NCBI GenBank assembly: GCA_000499405.2
Contig: HG738137.1
Span: 22,862,546 to 22,926,545 of the forward strand
Direction: 5' to 3'
DNA length: 64,000 nucleotides
Source: Onchocerca volvulus
Taxonomy: Eukaryota; Nematoda; Chromadorea; Rhabditida; Onchocercidae
Numbering within the stretch: position 1 is the first letter of the stretch; every line of letters begins with the position of its first letter. This document shows, one piece after another, positions 53,501 through 64,000 of this stretch. A program made the position numbers and the translations under genes. The notes beneath the pieces were generated by a model. It was not told where the DNA came from, ran no database searches, and saw nothing but the letters and a program-made list of their open reading frames with translations.

Positions 53501-53638
53501 TTTTTTTGTATTATCTGAATAAATGTTATCACTAACAATTTTAAAATTTCAGGAAGTTTTGATGAATATACTGGTGGTATGTCGGAAGAGGAGCAAATGT
53601 GGAGAGCTACACAGAGAAGTTTGTATGAAAATAGTTGA
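50573..53638 (+). CDS. RHBDD1: RHBDD1/RHBDL4-type ER rhomboid protease with C-terminal UIM
   Basis: Intramembrane serine protease; family members cut ubiquitinated membrane substrates in the ER for ERAD with p97/VCP. Exons: 50573-50738, 51149-51273, 51776-51938, 52116-52237, 52765-52888, 53068-53211, 53553-53638; about 309 residues (human 315). About six hydrophobic helices are visible. The catalytic serine sits in the rhomboid motif VVGFSGVLFALK (about Ser151), split by an intron, and the histidine in NASFIGHLSGIIVG (about His203). HADDMHLYFNMISLLWKG and LEPRLGSKYF are strongly rhomboid-like. The last exon reads SFDEYTGGMSEEEQMWRATQ then RSLYENS-stop, a ubiquitin-interacting motif as in mammalian RHBDL4. 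If intron 6 is retained, translation stops at 53216 without the UIM. A CAG acceptor 10 nt before the ATG suggests trans-splicing. Exon 6 has two acceptors 6 nt apart. Confidence 0.92.
52561..52588 (+). repeat. Poly-T tract in rhomboid intron 4
   Basis: A homopolymer run of 28 T in the intron between exons 4 and 5. Confidence 0.9.
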
Positions 53639-54290
53639 TATTCATCTCTATTCTAAATCTTTTTTAGTATTAAGTTTTGAATTATCTTGTTTTGGAGCTT
53701 TCTCAGAGTTTTTATTTCTTGTATCTAAAACTAATATATCATATAGAAAACTTTCGATTTTTTAAATGTGGAAATATACGTGAATCTCATTTATTTGACC
53801 AGAACTTTTTGAAAACTTAAAGCGCTGATTTTCTTTTTTGTTTTGCTGGAATAGATGTAATTTCTTCGATTTGATTTCTTACAATGGAAATTAATTGTAC
53901 ATGCATAGGATTAGCTTTACTGCTATTTCAGGTCATGTAATTATGTCTTTTTTAAATCACTAATTTTTTTTTTATTTGATTTCAAAAGTTATAATTTTTA
54001 TTATACAATTATTGCTTTGGAAGAGTGAAGCTGATCAAGATGGCGAAAAGATGATTATAATATTTTTTGCTTGCATCAGTTGAATGATTTTTATCCGTTT
54101 TTGTATATTACAATTTTGTATAAAGATATTGTATCATTTATTGTTGTTTGTGTTTCATTCATTATTCTCCAAAAGGACCAGTCAGGAAATTAAAAACCGT
54201 AATGAAATAGTTTCTATGAAAGTTTATTTTGAATGGATAATTGTTGTTTTATGAATATTGCCGTGCGGTGGGGTGCCAAGAATATCCGGA
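53639..54290. other. Spacer after the rhomboid gene
   Basis: About 650 bp of AT-rich DNA containing the presumed rhomboid 3' UTR. No other feature was seen. Confidence 0.5.
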
Positions 54291-54521
54291 ATGTACTTCT
54301 ACAGTGAAGAATTCAATGGCTATTACTATCATTATATTCCGTACGGTGGCGGATTACTCTTTATGTTTGTGATTATTCTTATCTGTTGTTGTTGCATGAT
54401 AAGTGCAACTGAAATCCCTCCTCACGGATATTATTACGATTGCTTGTGTTGCGGACCATGTATTCATTGTCGAAATTTTCGCCATCACCAACACCATTTA
54501 AATCCTGTTGTTTACGTATAA
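54291..54521 (+). CDS. Small single-pass membrane protein, Tyr/Cys/His-rich, unrecognised
   Basis: A 76-residue ORF from ATG 54291 to TAA 54519-54521; an in-frame TGA upstream limits how far the frame extends without splicing. The protein has a tyrosine-rich start (YYYHYIPYGG), one hydrophobic segment of about 20 residues (residues 18-38) running into CCCC, then a Cys/His-rich tail (YYYDCLCCGPCIHCRNFRHH) ending in NPVVYV. Cysteines beside the membrane could be palmitoylated, and the CxCCxxC-like cluster could bind metal; both are inference. Codon use looks more coding-like than the surrounding AT-rich DNA. The 5' end may lie in an unseen exon. I do not recognise the family. Confidence 0.5.
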   Translation: MYFYSEEFNGYYYHYIPYGGGLLFMFVIILICCCCMISATEIPPHGYYYDCLCCGPCIHCRNFRHHQHHLNPVVYV

Positions 54522-57129
54522 CTATCAGGTATAAGTCCGATTTCTATTTAATTTAAGAAATTTTCCTTTTTTTTTAATAGAGAAAAAAATAATGAGTAGT
54601 TCATAAGAAATTGAAAATTAAGACTAACCTTCAGCCATTATCACTTAATGTTATCCGGTTAAAATACAATCAATTCATCAAAAAAATAATAATAAACAAC
54701 TTTGAACTTGAATCAAAAAAAATTTTAGAATAAAGAAAGTTCGGAAATAAATATTTTATAGATGCATCGGAAATAATGTTCATTGAATTCGACTCACAGA
54801 AGAACGAAAAAGCTTTCTGAATTTCATTTTACAATTCACGAGCGAGTGAAGCATACTTCCTTGAATTCCTTGCTTATATATAACCAATCTTTTTTTATTT
54901 TTTTTCGAATTCATAAAAAATTACGACAAATCGTCATCTTAAATTATTATTACCTTTTTTTTCTTTCATGTACAATGATAATTTGAAAGTGTTCACATGA
55001 TAATGTCATGTTCTTGTTTTCCAATTAAGAAGATAAAAACTATGCAAGAAGTCGATCTACTGGATTGAGAATAAAGATTTTTAGAAAGTGGCATTGACAT
55101 GTTATCTTTTACCTTTTGAATGTGATAACATAACTCTCGTACTTTAATCTATGAAATGTTACTGTAGTCGTTTGTTGTCACCAAATTCACAGATTAACTG
55201 CCTGAAAAAATTGTACCAAAAAGCATACAGTTACTTGTCATTCAGAAATGCAATATACCTAATTAACAAATAATTCTGATATTACCACTAATTCAAGTAA
55301 TCTTGACGCCTTAGTTTTCTTTCTCTGCTAATCAAAATAGTATCAGATAATTACGAGAAAGTACTTTCAAATGATCAAGGTTGTATTGATGAGCACTTTC
55401 CAAAAAATCATTGATCGATTTTTTGAAAATTTCCTGTTGACAAATTAGCAATCATTAATTTCAGTTAACATATTTGACCTTAATTTAGAATGAAGTTAAA
55501 GTGATATAAATACTTTGAGTGAAAACATATAATTTTTTGTTGAAATGAAGGAGGAAAAGTTGTCTCACTTTTTTGTCGCAATTGTTGCGACAATTTTTAA
55601 TTTTTTCATCAATGATTTATAGTTTTGCATCAAACCATTCATCATCGATCTGTTGTCGAAAATTTCCCTCAAATCATGCATTGCTAATCGATTCACTAAC
55701 AATCGTTGTTGATAAAATCTGTAAAAAGGATGTAAGTGCATTCTTGGAATTCGTCATATTATTTGTCATCAGTTTTCTTGCAGTTTTTTTTTTTGTTTAA
55801 TTTTGCAAAATTTTCAATTTTTTTTCTTTTTTTTTTACAATACCAACCATTTTTCATATTTCTTTTTTAGCTATTTGTTTAAAATTTCCTTTTCTCTTTG
55901 CAATGCATCTCTCAAGCAATTTGACTTAATTTTTTAAGAAGGCAGAAGACGACGTGCTTATTATATAATGATCATTTCATAAAATTAATCATGTTTTATT
56001 TTTAAAAAAATAAGAGAATATATTTTCAAATTCAGTCGACCATTATTTTTCTGTCTTGTCTTCTGCATGTTTATTTGTTCTTTTTTTTCTTTCATTATTC
56101 ATTTATTTTTTGAGAAAAATTGAAATTTTCAGACTAAGAAAAGAATTGTTTAATTTGTTTTATTTATATATAATTAAAACATATATAATTAAAATCTTTG
56201 AATTATCCATCATTTTTCCAACAACTCAATAACAGAATAAAAAAAAAAAAAAACTCGAATAATCAAATTATGAGAATGTCGGAATATAGTAAACTTAGCA
56301 ATTCAGATTAACATTTTTTTCCTCGTTAATTTTTATTAGTAACTTATGTTAAAGGATCAACTTTGCTAGAAAATATTAATAAGTACATGCTAATCAATCG
56401 AATCGTTTAATACGATTAATGATCTGATCCACCAGGACAGTTAATCTTTTGAAGAAATTCAATTAATTCATGAAAGTATGTCATATTCCTCGATCGGAAT
56501 ATTTTTCAAGAATATTTTTGATGATTGTAGCGTGGCTAATACCATTAATTAGATTTTAAGTACAAATAGTAATCATTTAATGTAAATCAAATTATATTCT
56601 GCAAAGATTTTTTGATGCTAACCACCAGATAGTTAGAATTATGATTGATTTTTATTGCTTAAATTTAGTCAATTAACAAGCAAAGAAACCATTTTAAATT
56701 CATAATATCTTCTAATGAAATTAAATATAATTGATAAGATAGACTATCACTATAGATGGAATAACGCAGGAGTTATAAAAGTGATAATGGTAGAGATTAT
56801 CAAATCACTAAATGAGAAAAATAATGATTGCAATCGAAATTTTTTGATATAAATTTTTATTTACTTAATTAAAAAAAAAAATATCATTCGAATTATTTTT
56901 CTCTCTTAACATCCATTATTCATATTTCAATAATAAAATTTTTCATCTTTCGATTTATTATCTTGAAAATATAATTTTACTTCTTTTCATTTATATCTCG
57001 TTCGTTCTACTTTTGCTTGTGTTTTTCTTGAAAAGAATAACTTCGATACTTTCAGCAATTATGTCACACTCTATCTTTTCATCTCTTTTGGTTGATGATC
57101 TTCTGATGTCAAACTTTCCTCACTTCCCC

Positions 57130-57242
57130 GAGGAATACCACTGGTCAGCTATACCGCCTTATGAGGAACACCAATGGTCAGCTCCCCGCCTTATGAGGAA
57201 TACCATTGGTCAGCTCCCCGCCTTATGAATACTACCACTGAC
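57130..57242 (+). repeat. Tandem 33/32/32-bp repeat with coding-like units
   Basis: Three near-identical units (57130-57162, 57163-57194, 57195-57226) and a partial fourth, less AT-rich than the neighbours. In frame the first units read EEYHWSAIPPY then EEHQWSA. Because units two and three are one base shorter, the frame shifts and the ORF stops at 57228, while the next frame stays open to 57356. It may be a decaying repeat-protein exon or a noncoding minisatellite. Confidence 0.8.
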
Positions 57243-59864
57243 AAGTCATTAAGTTCTTTGCTAAAACAACTGCTACATAGTCTAAAATCGAATTCAATCG
57301 TTTTAGAAACCATAGCCAAGAAAGAATGGTTTCCTTCATTAGATTCCCTAAAATAATTCTATTCTTCTGAATGTGGAGAAAGAAAGAGAGGGAGAGGAAC
57401 AGAGAGAGGAAAGAGAAAAGGATAATTTATTAAAATTCAAGTAATAGAAGTATTAAAGATTTGTGCTGATGATAATGGTGATGGTAGTCTTTCAACCGAT
57501 CGATTAAAAGTATTGACAAGAGAGAGAGAAGTTTTGCTAAGCCAGGATAGCTTGTTCGGATTATCTTGGCCATTACTTTCATTCATGAATTTCATCCTTT
57601 ACCAGGCCTATCTAATTGTCCCAAATGTTCGAATTCAGTAGAAATAACTATTAATTTACAATAATTTTCATTGTTTATTTCTTGCAATTAGAATTTGTTA
57701 GCTAGAAGAAAAAAGTGGAGATTGTATAATGTTTTGTCGATAAACATGTATTTCTTTATTTACATCATAATATTATCTAAAAAGAATGTCAAGACAAACA
57801 TATCAAACTTTTTCCTTCTTCAGTCATTCTCATAAATCATCATTAGTATATTATTCCACGACATAAATGGTGATTTGTATATCTTTAAAAAAAAATCTTT
57901 CCTTTCTATACTGTATCCATGTATGCTTTGTTAAAGAAATTAGACTGATTAAGTGTCATTTATCTTATTTTTTATAAGATCTTCCTAGTTCGATGTTTCA
58001 ATTTCAAAAATTCATTTTCGTGGTTAAAATCAAGATTTTGAAATTATCAAAATTTGCAAATAGTGATAATTTCATGCTTTCTTTCAGATAAATCATGTTT
58101 TGGACGAAAAAGATAACTTCAATTAATCCTTTTTATTTTTTTATTTAGTGTAATCAAATGATTACAGAACTATATAATGATTAGTCAAAAATCAATCAGA
58201 GTGATGGAAAATCAAATTTTGTTATTTTTTGCAGTGAGCCTGATTAGATACAAATCCAATCCATTATTGTCTACGTTGCTGGAATCAAAAAAATAAAAAA
58301 AAAAATGACATCTGACAGGGCAGATGACTGACACCCTTCTTTTGAACTTAATTTACTCGTCAGGAAGTAAATAAAACTTTTTTTATTCCTGCTGATGCTG
58401 TGCAGCCTTTATGAAACTGTATAGATGGAACAGAATGCGATGATTTCAATCCAATTTTTCACGATAAATTCGTCAAAAAACATTTCGTTCAATTTATTTT
58501 CTTTTATTTCGTATCTCAGAATTATTGATATAAACTTTGTTCCGATGAAAATTGAATTCATTTCAATAGAATTATTTTTGTCACCTTATTAACTCATTTA
58601 GTTATTACAGATAATCCTTTTGATTATTGCATGCTAATATCAAGTTATTGTTTTTATTCTCTTTCAGTTTTCCAACCATAGTTTCATAAAATAGAAAATC
58701 TTTTATTTCAAGAAATATATACTTTTTTTTTTTTGAAGTTTTCTCAAATTAGATTTTTCAAGAATAATTTTATTGATATTTCAATTGCAAAGTTTGATTT
58801 TGTAGCTTAGTCTTAAGTATAATAAGATAATCGTTTTTATTCTTCTGCTTTTTCTTTTTTTTCTCTAAGATATGTCAAAAAAAAAAAATGATACAGTGAT
58901 TAATATGTGATATTAAGTGATACGATTCTTTCACTTTTTTTTGAAAATTGAGAAAAACGAAAATTGTTTGGGCAGCATTTTATCACCCTTTCTTCTATCT
59001 CTTCTCATTCGTCTTATCTTTCTAATATCCTTCTTCAACGTCATTACTCTAATTCTTAGCAAAAATTGATTAATTCGAATTTCTCATCCCTCTTTTTACT
59101 TTAAAATTTAAGCTGCTTTTTCTTTCAGCTGAGGTAGCGTGATAGCTCCATTTCCTGGCATATGGCTTTATCGATACATCACTATCATGAACGGCTGATT
59201 ATGATTTATCATATCTACAACGTATTACAAGTTGGTTCTATATTTTTTCTTTTTAATAAGCGATTTACAATCTTATATTTTATACTAAAAATTTTCGGAA
59301 AGTTTGCAAGTATCAGCTAATGAAACAAATCATTCTCATTGATGTACTCTCTGTTCACTCTAATACTTATTTGAAATATTTCTTACCCAATATATTGTAT
59401 TTGAAATGTTTATTACGAATTTTTTTGGAAATCATTCTTATCGATGAAGCCAACGTAATGAGTTTCAAATGCATGTTTTCAATGGAATCATTGTTATTGA
59501 TAAATCAAACAATTTTAATTTTTTATTTAATTTTCTGCTTTAAAAAAGACAATATTCTAATTAAAACTTTTGTTTGTTACATTCTGTCTTCTCGCTTTTG
59601 GTGCACTTCTTATCTCTTATCTTCAGTCAAACTGATAAAATTAATAATTAAAGTTTAGAAATAATTCGAAAAACAGTTTAAACATATGAAGGAGGAAGGC
59701 TTTCTTCTTTATAATATAAATCTTGATTAAAAAACAAAATGGATCGTATTATTTGATTTGTATTGCTGATAAGTTTTGTATTATTGCCTTGCTATCAACA
59801 GGGTTATAGTGATTCCTTATTTATTTATTTATCTATTTTTTGATCTCTGATTATTGAAAATATC

Positions 59865-60077
59865 AATACCTAATAATTTCAGGTATATCTGGTTCTCTGA
59901 AATATTCACATCTAATAATCTCAGGTATACCTAGATCCAATTTATGCGATTATTCAAACATGATTTCAGGAAAATCCGATCGTTTAGATCCAGATATGTC
60001 CATATTAAAATCGGCCAGGTCCATATTAAAGGCGAAGCCCTCCCCGCGAATACCTGAGGTTATTAGATGTGGATATT
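59865..60077. mobile_element. Inverted-repeat element, possibly a MITE
   Basis: Arms 59901-59930 and 60048-60077 are about 30-bp imperfect inverted copies (core ACATCTAATAA.CTCAGGTAT) around a 117-bp centre with two direct GTCCATATTAAA words. A third, degenerate arm lies in direct orientation just outside at 59865-59892. The centre includes a small GC-rich patch (60031-60047). There is no ORF. The structure resembles a small non-autonomous transposon; no family is assigned. Confidence 0.6.
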
Positions 60078-60247
60078 ATCTCAAACTGATTCGTTTATTC
60101 CATCCGCTGATTAAATTTCCAGCAATAATTTGATTTATTTAAAACACAGATGAAACAATCAATATCGTTTGCTTTGACGATTCATTGATCAAATAAGCAG
60201 TTGTCACTTCAAAAAAAAGACGAAGCAATATGGTAAATAGCCAAAGT

Positions 60248-60298
60248 AAAGACGAAAAATTGGAGATCAGCAACTTTGATCTCCAATTTTTCGTCTTT
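60248..60298. repeat. Perfect 22-bp inverted repeat with 7-nt loop
   Basis: 60248-60269 (AAAGACGAAAAATTGGAGAT...) is the exact reverse complement of 60277-60298, separated by GCAACTT. A transcript would form a perfect 22-bp stem. No other long palindrome of this quality was noticed in the window. Confidence 0.9.
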
Positions 60299-60820
60299 TT
60301 TCTCAGACCTGTAAGAAGAGAAATGTCACCACGCGCTAGTTCTCAATGAAAAAATATTGCCATCTTTATTAGCGTTTCTCGTATTTCAGTTGTCAGCTTC
60401 AATCGTGAAACTAGAATGTCGTCGGAAGTTTGCTGAAAATATTTGACAAACTTTCGATGAAATATGTTTGCCAGGATATATTTTTGTTATTTTGTCACTT
60501 TTTATCAAACAAAAAAAAAGTTTGCAGTTTTTATATTTTGCTTATATTTTATAAAAATATATTTAAGAAAAGGCTTAGATGGAAATCGTTCAGAGATCAA
60601 AAGTCATTCAGACATAATATACGAAAACTTATATTTGAAATCACTACCTATGATTCAATTGATAAAATGCTCTAATTTTCTGAGAGGAAGAGATAGAAGC
60701 GATTAAAAATGCTTTTTTCATTTACATAAATTGCTGTTTAATATAAAAATGTAAACATTTAAAGCCGTAACTTTTCTTGTCATTGTTTATATTTATTTTT
60801 TATAATTCTCGAAAAATTTT

Positions 60821-60919
60821 TGGAACTTGCAGAATTCTAATTTTGCATTCAGCTTTTTAGAACTTGCAGGAAATGCTAATTCTATTTGGAACTTGCAGGA
60901 ATTCTGATTTTCTATTCAT
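60821..60919 (+). repeat. Degenerate ~33-bp tandem repeat
   Basis: Three tandem units share GAACTTGCAG followed by AATTCT/AATGCT and a T-rich end (starts near 60821, 60857 and 60888). There is no coding frame of note. Confidence 0.75.
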
Positions 60920-62760
60920 ATGTTGTATTCTTTTTTAATTGTTCTATCGATATAGCTATAAAACGGTGTTTTCCAGATAAATTCCCTTTAATGCTTCAAT
61001 CTTGTGTTATCTTTGTCATCACCAATGAAATCATTCATATTTTGATTTATGTATAGTATTATTCTTCATTCCTATTCATTCAATTTGAATATACGTCGAA
61101 ATTTCCTTGAACTTTTTCGCCAAAAAAAAAAAGACTAGTTCCTCTTTTTTTTTTTAGCGAAGAAGTTGAAAAAAATCTTCCAGTTTCTACTCTGAGCAAG
61201 TTTTTCTGGTGCAAATGAGAGAATTTCTGTCATTATCGTTGAAAATATTCATGCGCATTTGAAAATTCAGTTATGTCATAATAAAATATATCTATGATTT
61301 TTGCTTTATTTTTATAATCATTCTATGACTATATATTGTAAAGTGATGAATTATCTTGAATTCACAGACCAAATCTAATCCTCATTCAATAAATACCTAA
61401 TTCGAAGAACAAAGCCGAGAATATTAATGAAATTGAAGTTTTTTTTCTTTTTTTTTTCAATTCCACTTAATGCCTTAGATTTTATCATCCTATTTTTAAG
61501 ATGCTGTTTCATTTTGGTGGTTCTTTTTTTGCTCAAATTATAATTTTACCAACAATTGTTGTATATAAATTATTTTAGAGTCTTAAGGAAACAGTTTAAT
61601 TTACATTCTTCAGCTAAATTTTTCAATTTCCACCATCAATCATCCCGATGGATCATTCATTTTACTTTCCAGGTGGCGCTTCTTTGATGCAAAATGCTTT
61701 AGTAATATGCGATTAAATATAGTAAAGTTACGAAAACGTGATTCTCTGATCATCAAATGGCGTATAAAAAGACGGTAAATTGATTTAATCCATATCTTTG
61801 ATTTTATTAATATTACCTTCAGATTGCACAATCGTTGATCTTTGTTACTTCTTCCGATAATGATAGGTAAAATGATGTATATATTTTGATGGCATATTCT
61901 TTTTTGTAAGTCTCGGTTAAATTCTTTCTTTTTTTTTTCATACAATTTCATTCTTTGAAATGAAAATAATAGATGAATCTGATCAGTTCTCATATCATGA
62001 TGTTATTTTTGAAGTAGTGAAAATGATGAAGAAATGAAAAAAAAAGGAAGATAAATAGTCCTAAAAAATCTATATATGTAATTTTTGTGACATTAATTGA
62101 AGTAAGTAAGGAAATTGTCAAAGGCAATCAATCTTCTCGAAATGATAGTAATTTTCGATCTTTGGTGAATGGTTAGTCAAACTGCTTGTTCGAATAACAA
62201 ATGATAATTAAAAAAATTAACTAAAGAAGTAAAATTTTATTATATTTTTAAGAAGCAAAATTTAATTACATTCAAAATTTTATTACTAAATTTTATAACA
62301 TTCTTAATTTTATTGCACGGCAATTTCTTTCATGCACTTAGCAGTCGACAACATTTCACAAAAAATGATATGGCTGATTGAATGTTTGTCATCAAGACAC
62401 CCCAACTGTCATCATTTTATTTTGTTATGATTAGAACTGGTAAAATAATGCAATAACTTCTTTGCTTTTTTACGATATATAAGTGTATAAATGTGGACTA
62501 TTTATGTTCTTAATAAGACTCCTTTTCATATTTACTGCTATAATGCATTTTCGACCCGAAATACCAATCCTATTTGATCTGGAAAACTTTCTAATATTTA
62601 CCTCTAACGTTATCCGGACTGATCTGAAGCATTAGTTGTTGACCTGACTGACTTGTGCTAGCACTGGAGTTAGTTTCATACTTCAGGGTATCTGAATCAA
62701 GCGTACTTGACTATTTGTGGATTATTCCTGAATTATTTTTTCAAAAACAGATTCTTATAA

Positions 62761-64000
62761 ATGGCCAAGAATAATTCCCAAGAAAGTTCACTACCATGTG
62801 AGACACCTATATTCTGTACGACTCAAAAAAGAGATCATCTTGCTACTTATCCTAGAAACAGAAACAAGGTATATGTTACTGTACCGAAATCTACTATCGC
62901 TACTTATCCTAGAAACAACGTATGTATACTCCAGCCCACCAATTTATTTCTCCATGGAAACGAAAGTCATGGAATGCTACCCTTGATCGGTGACAAGGAT
63001 GACGATGACACGGCGATTCTTAATGGCACATCACAACAGCCCGACAAATCGCTCATTGAGACAGCGTGTAACGTGAAGAAGTCGGAAGTAAGATGTAACC
63101 TTTGCAATAGAACACGTTATATTATACTTCTGTTGGCACTTCTCACTTTGACGGCTACACGTTCCAACGAAATGACTTTTAATTTAGCAGTTATTTGTAT
63201 GACATCAAATGCTACTGTCGAAGGGGTTAGATTTTTAATCTTATTCTTTCTCTCTTATTTTGCACTTTTTAATTTGTTTACGTGTTCTCACACGAGTGTA
63301 ATCAATAGTGATTCAGATGAAGATTTGAGTATCTTCGAATTTCCAAATGAAATTAAAATAGTTCTCAAAATTTCTCAAGTTATCCCAAGTATTTCTCAAG
63401 ATTTCTTACAATTTTTTAAAGGTGGAAGCAGTAGAATTATCATCCCGCGAAACGAATACGGTATTTGCGGGTGGCGGTATCGGTGCTTTAGCATTCGTAT
63501 TACCGATCGCTTATGCACTTCATCGTTTCGGATCACAGATTATTTTCAGCATTCTTCTACTACTTTCCTCATTTGGTACAGCATTAATGCCGCTTGCTGC
63601 ACATACAGGTGTTCCATGGATGTTATGTGTCCGTGTTATACAAGGTACGGTTCACGTCTTCTCACGTCTTCTCACGTTGTAACTTAATCAAAAATGTCAT
63701 CTTTAGGAATTATTGATTAGGTTACAATATGAAAAGAAAAATCACAACGTGACGCGAATCTTGGTCATGTTCAGCTAGTCTATATAAATAAAAATGTAAA
63801 TGTTTGTTTGTTCAAAATCTTAAAATCTCCGAAAAAAGAAAAAAGAAAGTAAATATATCTCCATAAAAACATATGACTATTCGAATGCATCGTTGTTTCA
63901 AAATTTCAGAGGAATCAGTGAAGAAATTTTGGAGATTTAAGATTTTAAACAACGAATATTTATATTTTTATTCAGATAGATATAGATTAATTTTTGATCA
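62761..64000 (+). CDS. SLC17-like major-facilitator transporter, 5' part (continues beyond window)
   Basis: Two exons are visible: 62761-63225 and 63422-63644, in phase, with the next donor GTACGG at 63645. The first 117 or so residues are a hydrophilic cytosolic N-terminus with a duplicated ATYPRN and [12 protein letters not shown] first membrane helix follows, [15 protein letters not shown], then [13 protein letters not shown]. Exon 2 reads [20 protein letters not shown], a second helix [20 protein letters not shown], and [12 protein letters not shown], matching the TM2-TM4 pattern of SLC17 anion transporters (sialin, vesicular glutamate transporter and phosphate permease relatives). Substrate cannot be inferred. 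An acceptor-like AACAG ends 10 nt before the ATG, consistent with trans-splicing. The rest of the gene lies to the right, and a MITE-like element sits in the following intron. Confidence 0.75.
63651..63678 (+). repeat. Short tandem repeat CACGTCTTCT
   Basis: Two and a half copies of a 10-bp unit (CACGTCTTCT) immediately after the second exon donor of the SLC17-like gene. Confidence 0.8.
63775..63986. mobile_element. MITE-like element with ~50-bp terminal inverted repeats
   Basis: The left arm, 63776-63830 (includes ATAAATAAAAATGTAAATG and ending AAATCTCC), is mirrored with a few mismatches by 63931-63985 (starting GGAGATTTAAGATTTTAAAC). The centre is about 100 bp and noncoding. The element lies in the intron after exon 2 of the SLC17-like gene. 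Structure and size fit a miniature DNA transposon. Confidence 0.7.

Larger units (their letters stand above)
54522..62750. other. Gene-poor AT-rich region before the SLC17-like gene
   Basis: About 8.2 kb without a gene I can support. The longest ORFs (59320-59658 on +, 61640-61993 on -) are AT-driven, hydrophobic or Lys/Ile-rich and unrecognised. The region holds the tandem repeats, inverted-repeat element and hairpin listed separately, and a GA-rich tract at about 57373-57421. Confidence 0.5.

Noticed and set aside
59320..59658. 112-codon hydrophobic ORF
   Set aside because: Phe/Ile/Leu-rich from AT bias, unrecognised, no promoter or splice context; may be chance.
61640..61993. 117-codon minus-strand ORF
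   Set aside because: Long for chance but Lys/Ile/Arg-rich from base composition, no family resemblance and no exon partners.

Overview
The window is eukaryotic nuclear DNA. It is very AT-rich and its genes are split into many exons of roughly 50-260 nt by GT..AG introns with T-rich 3' ends. 3' splice acceptors lie a few bases upstream of several start codons, as expected for spliced-leader trans-splicing. The protein matches and the intron style (longer introns than Caenorhabditis) point to a nematode, probably a spirurid/filarial (clade III) worm. That placement is inference. Exon chains were assembled by hand from splice signals and reading phase; single-base offsets are possible.

Layout, all genes on the + strand: (1) 20-4562, the 3' part of an unrecognised Ser/Asn/Tyr-rich protein gene. 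(2) 6631-18631, a complete 27-exon CPSF1/CPSF160 gene (pre-mRNA 3'-end processing), about 1409 residues and in phase throughout. (3) 18.6-28 kb, a gene-poor stretch with microsatellites and some promoter-like motifs. (4) 28045-38510, a GPCPD1-type glycerophosphocholine phosphodiesterase (CBM20 plus GDPD), with an alternative last exon to 39314. (5) 41865-49266, COG6, a subunit of the Golgi tethering complex COG, including a GC-AG intron. (6) 50573-53638, an RHBDD1/RHBDL4-type rhomboid protease whose last exon encodes a ubiquitin-interacting motif. (7) 54291-54521, a small one-TM Tyr/Cys-rich protein. (8) 54.5-62.7 kb, gene-poor, with tandem repeats, a terminal-inverted-repeat element and a perfect 22-bp hairpin. 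(9) 62761 to the right edge, the 5' part of an SLC17-like major-facilitator transporter with a MITE-like element in its intron.

The genes do not form one pathway. They are housekeeping functions: mRNA 3'-end formation, choline-lipid turnover, Golgi retrograde traffic, ER quality control and transport. Spacing of more than about 1 kb between most of them does not suggest a tight operon. I found no new multi-gene system. The most interesting points are gene-structure features: a latent signal peptide upstream of the GPCPD1 trans-splice site, alternative exons and an in-frame stop in that gene, the GC-AG intron in COG6, the UIM exon of the rhomboid, and several inverted-repeat elements.
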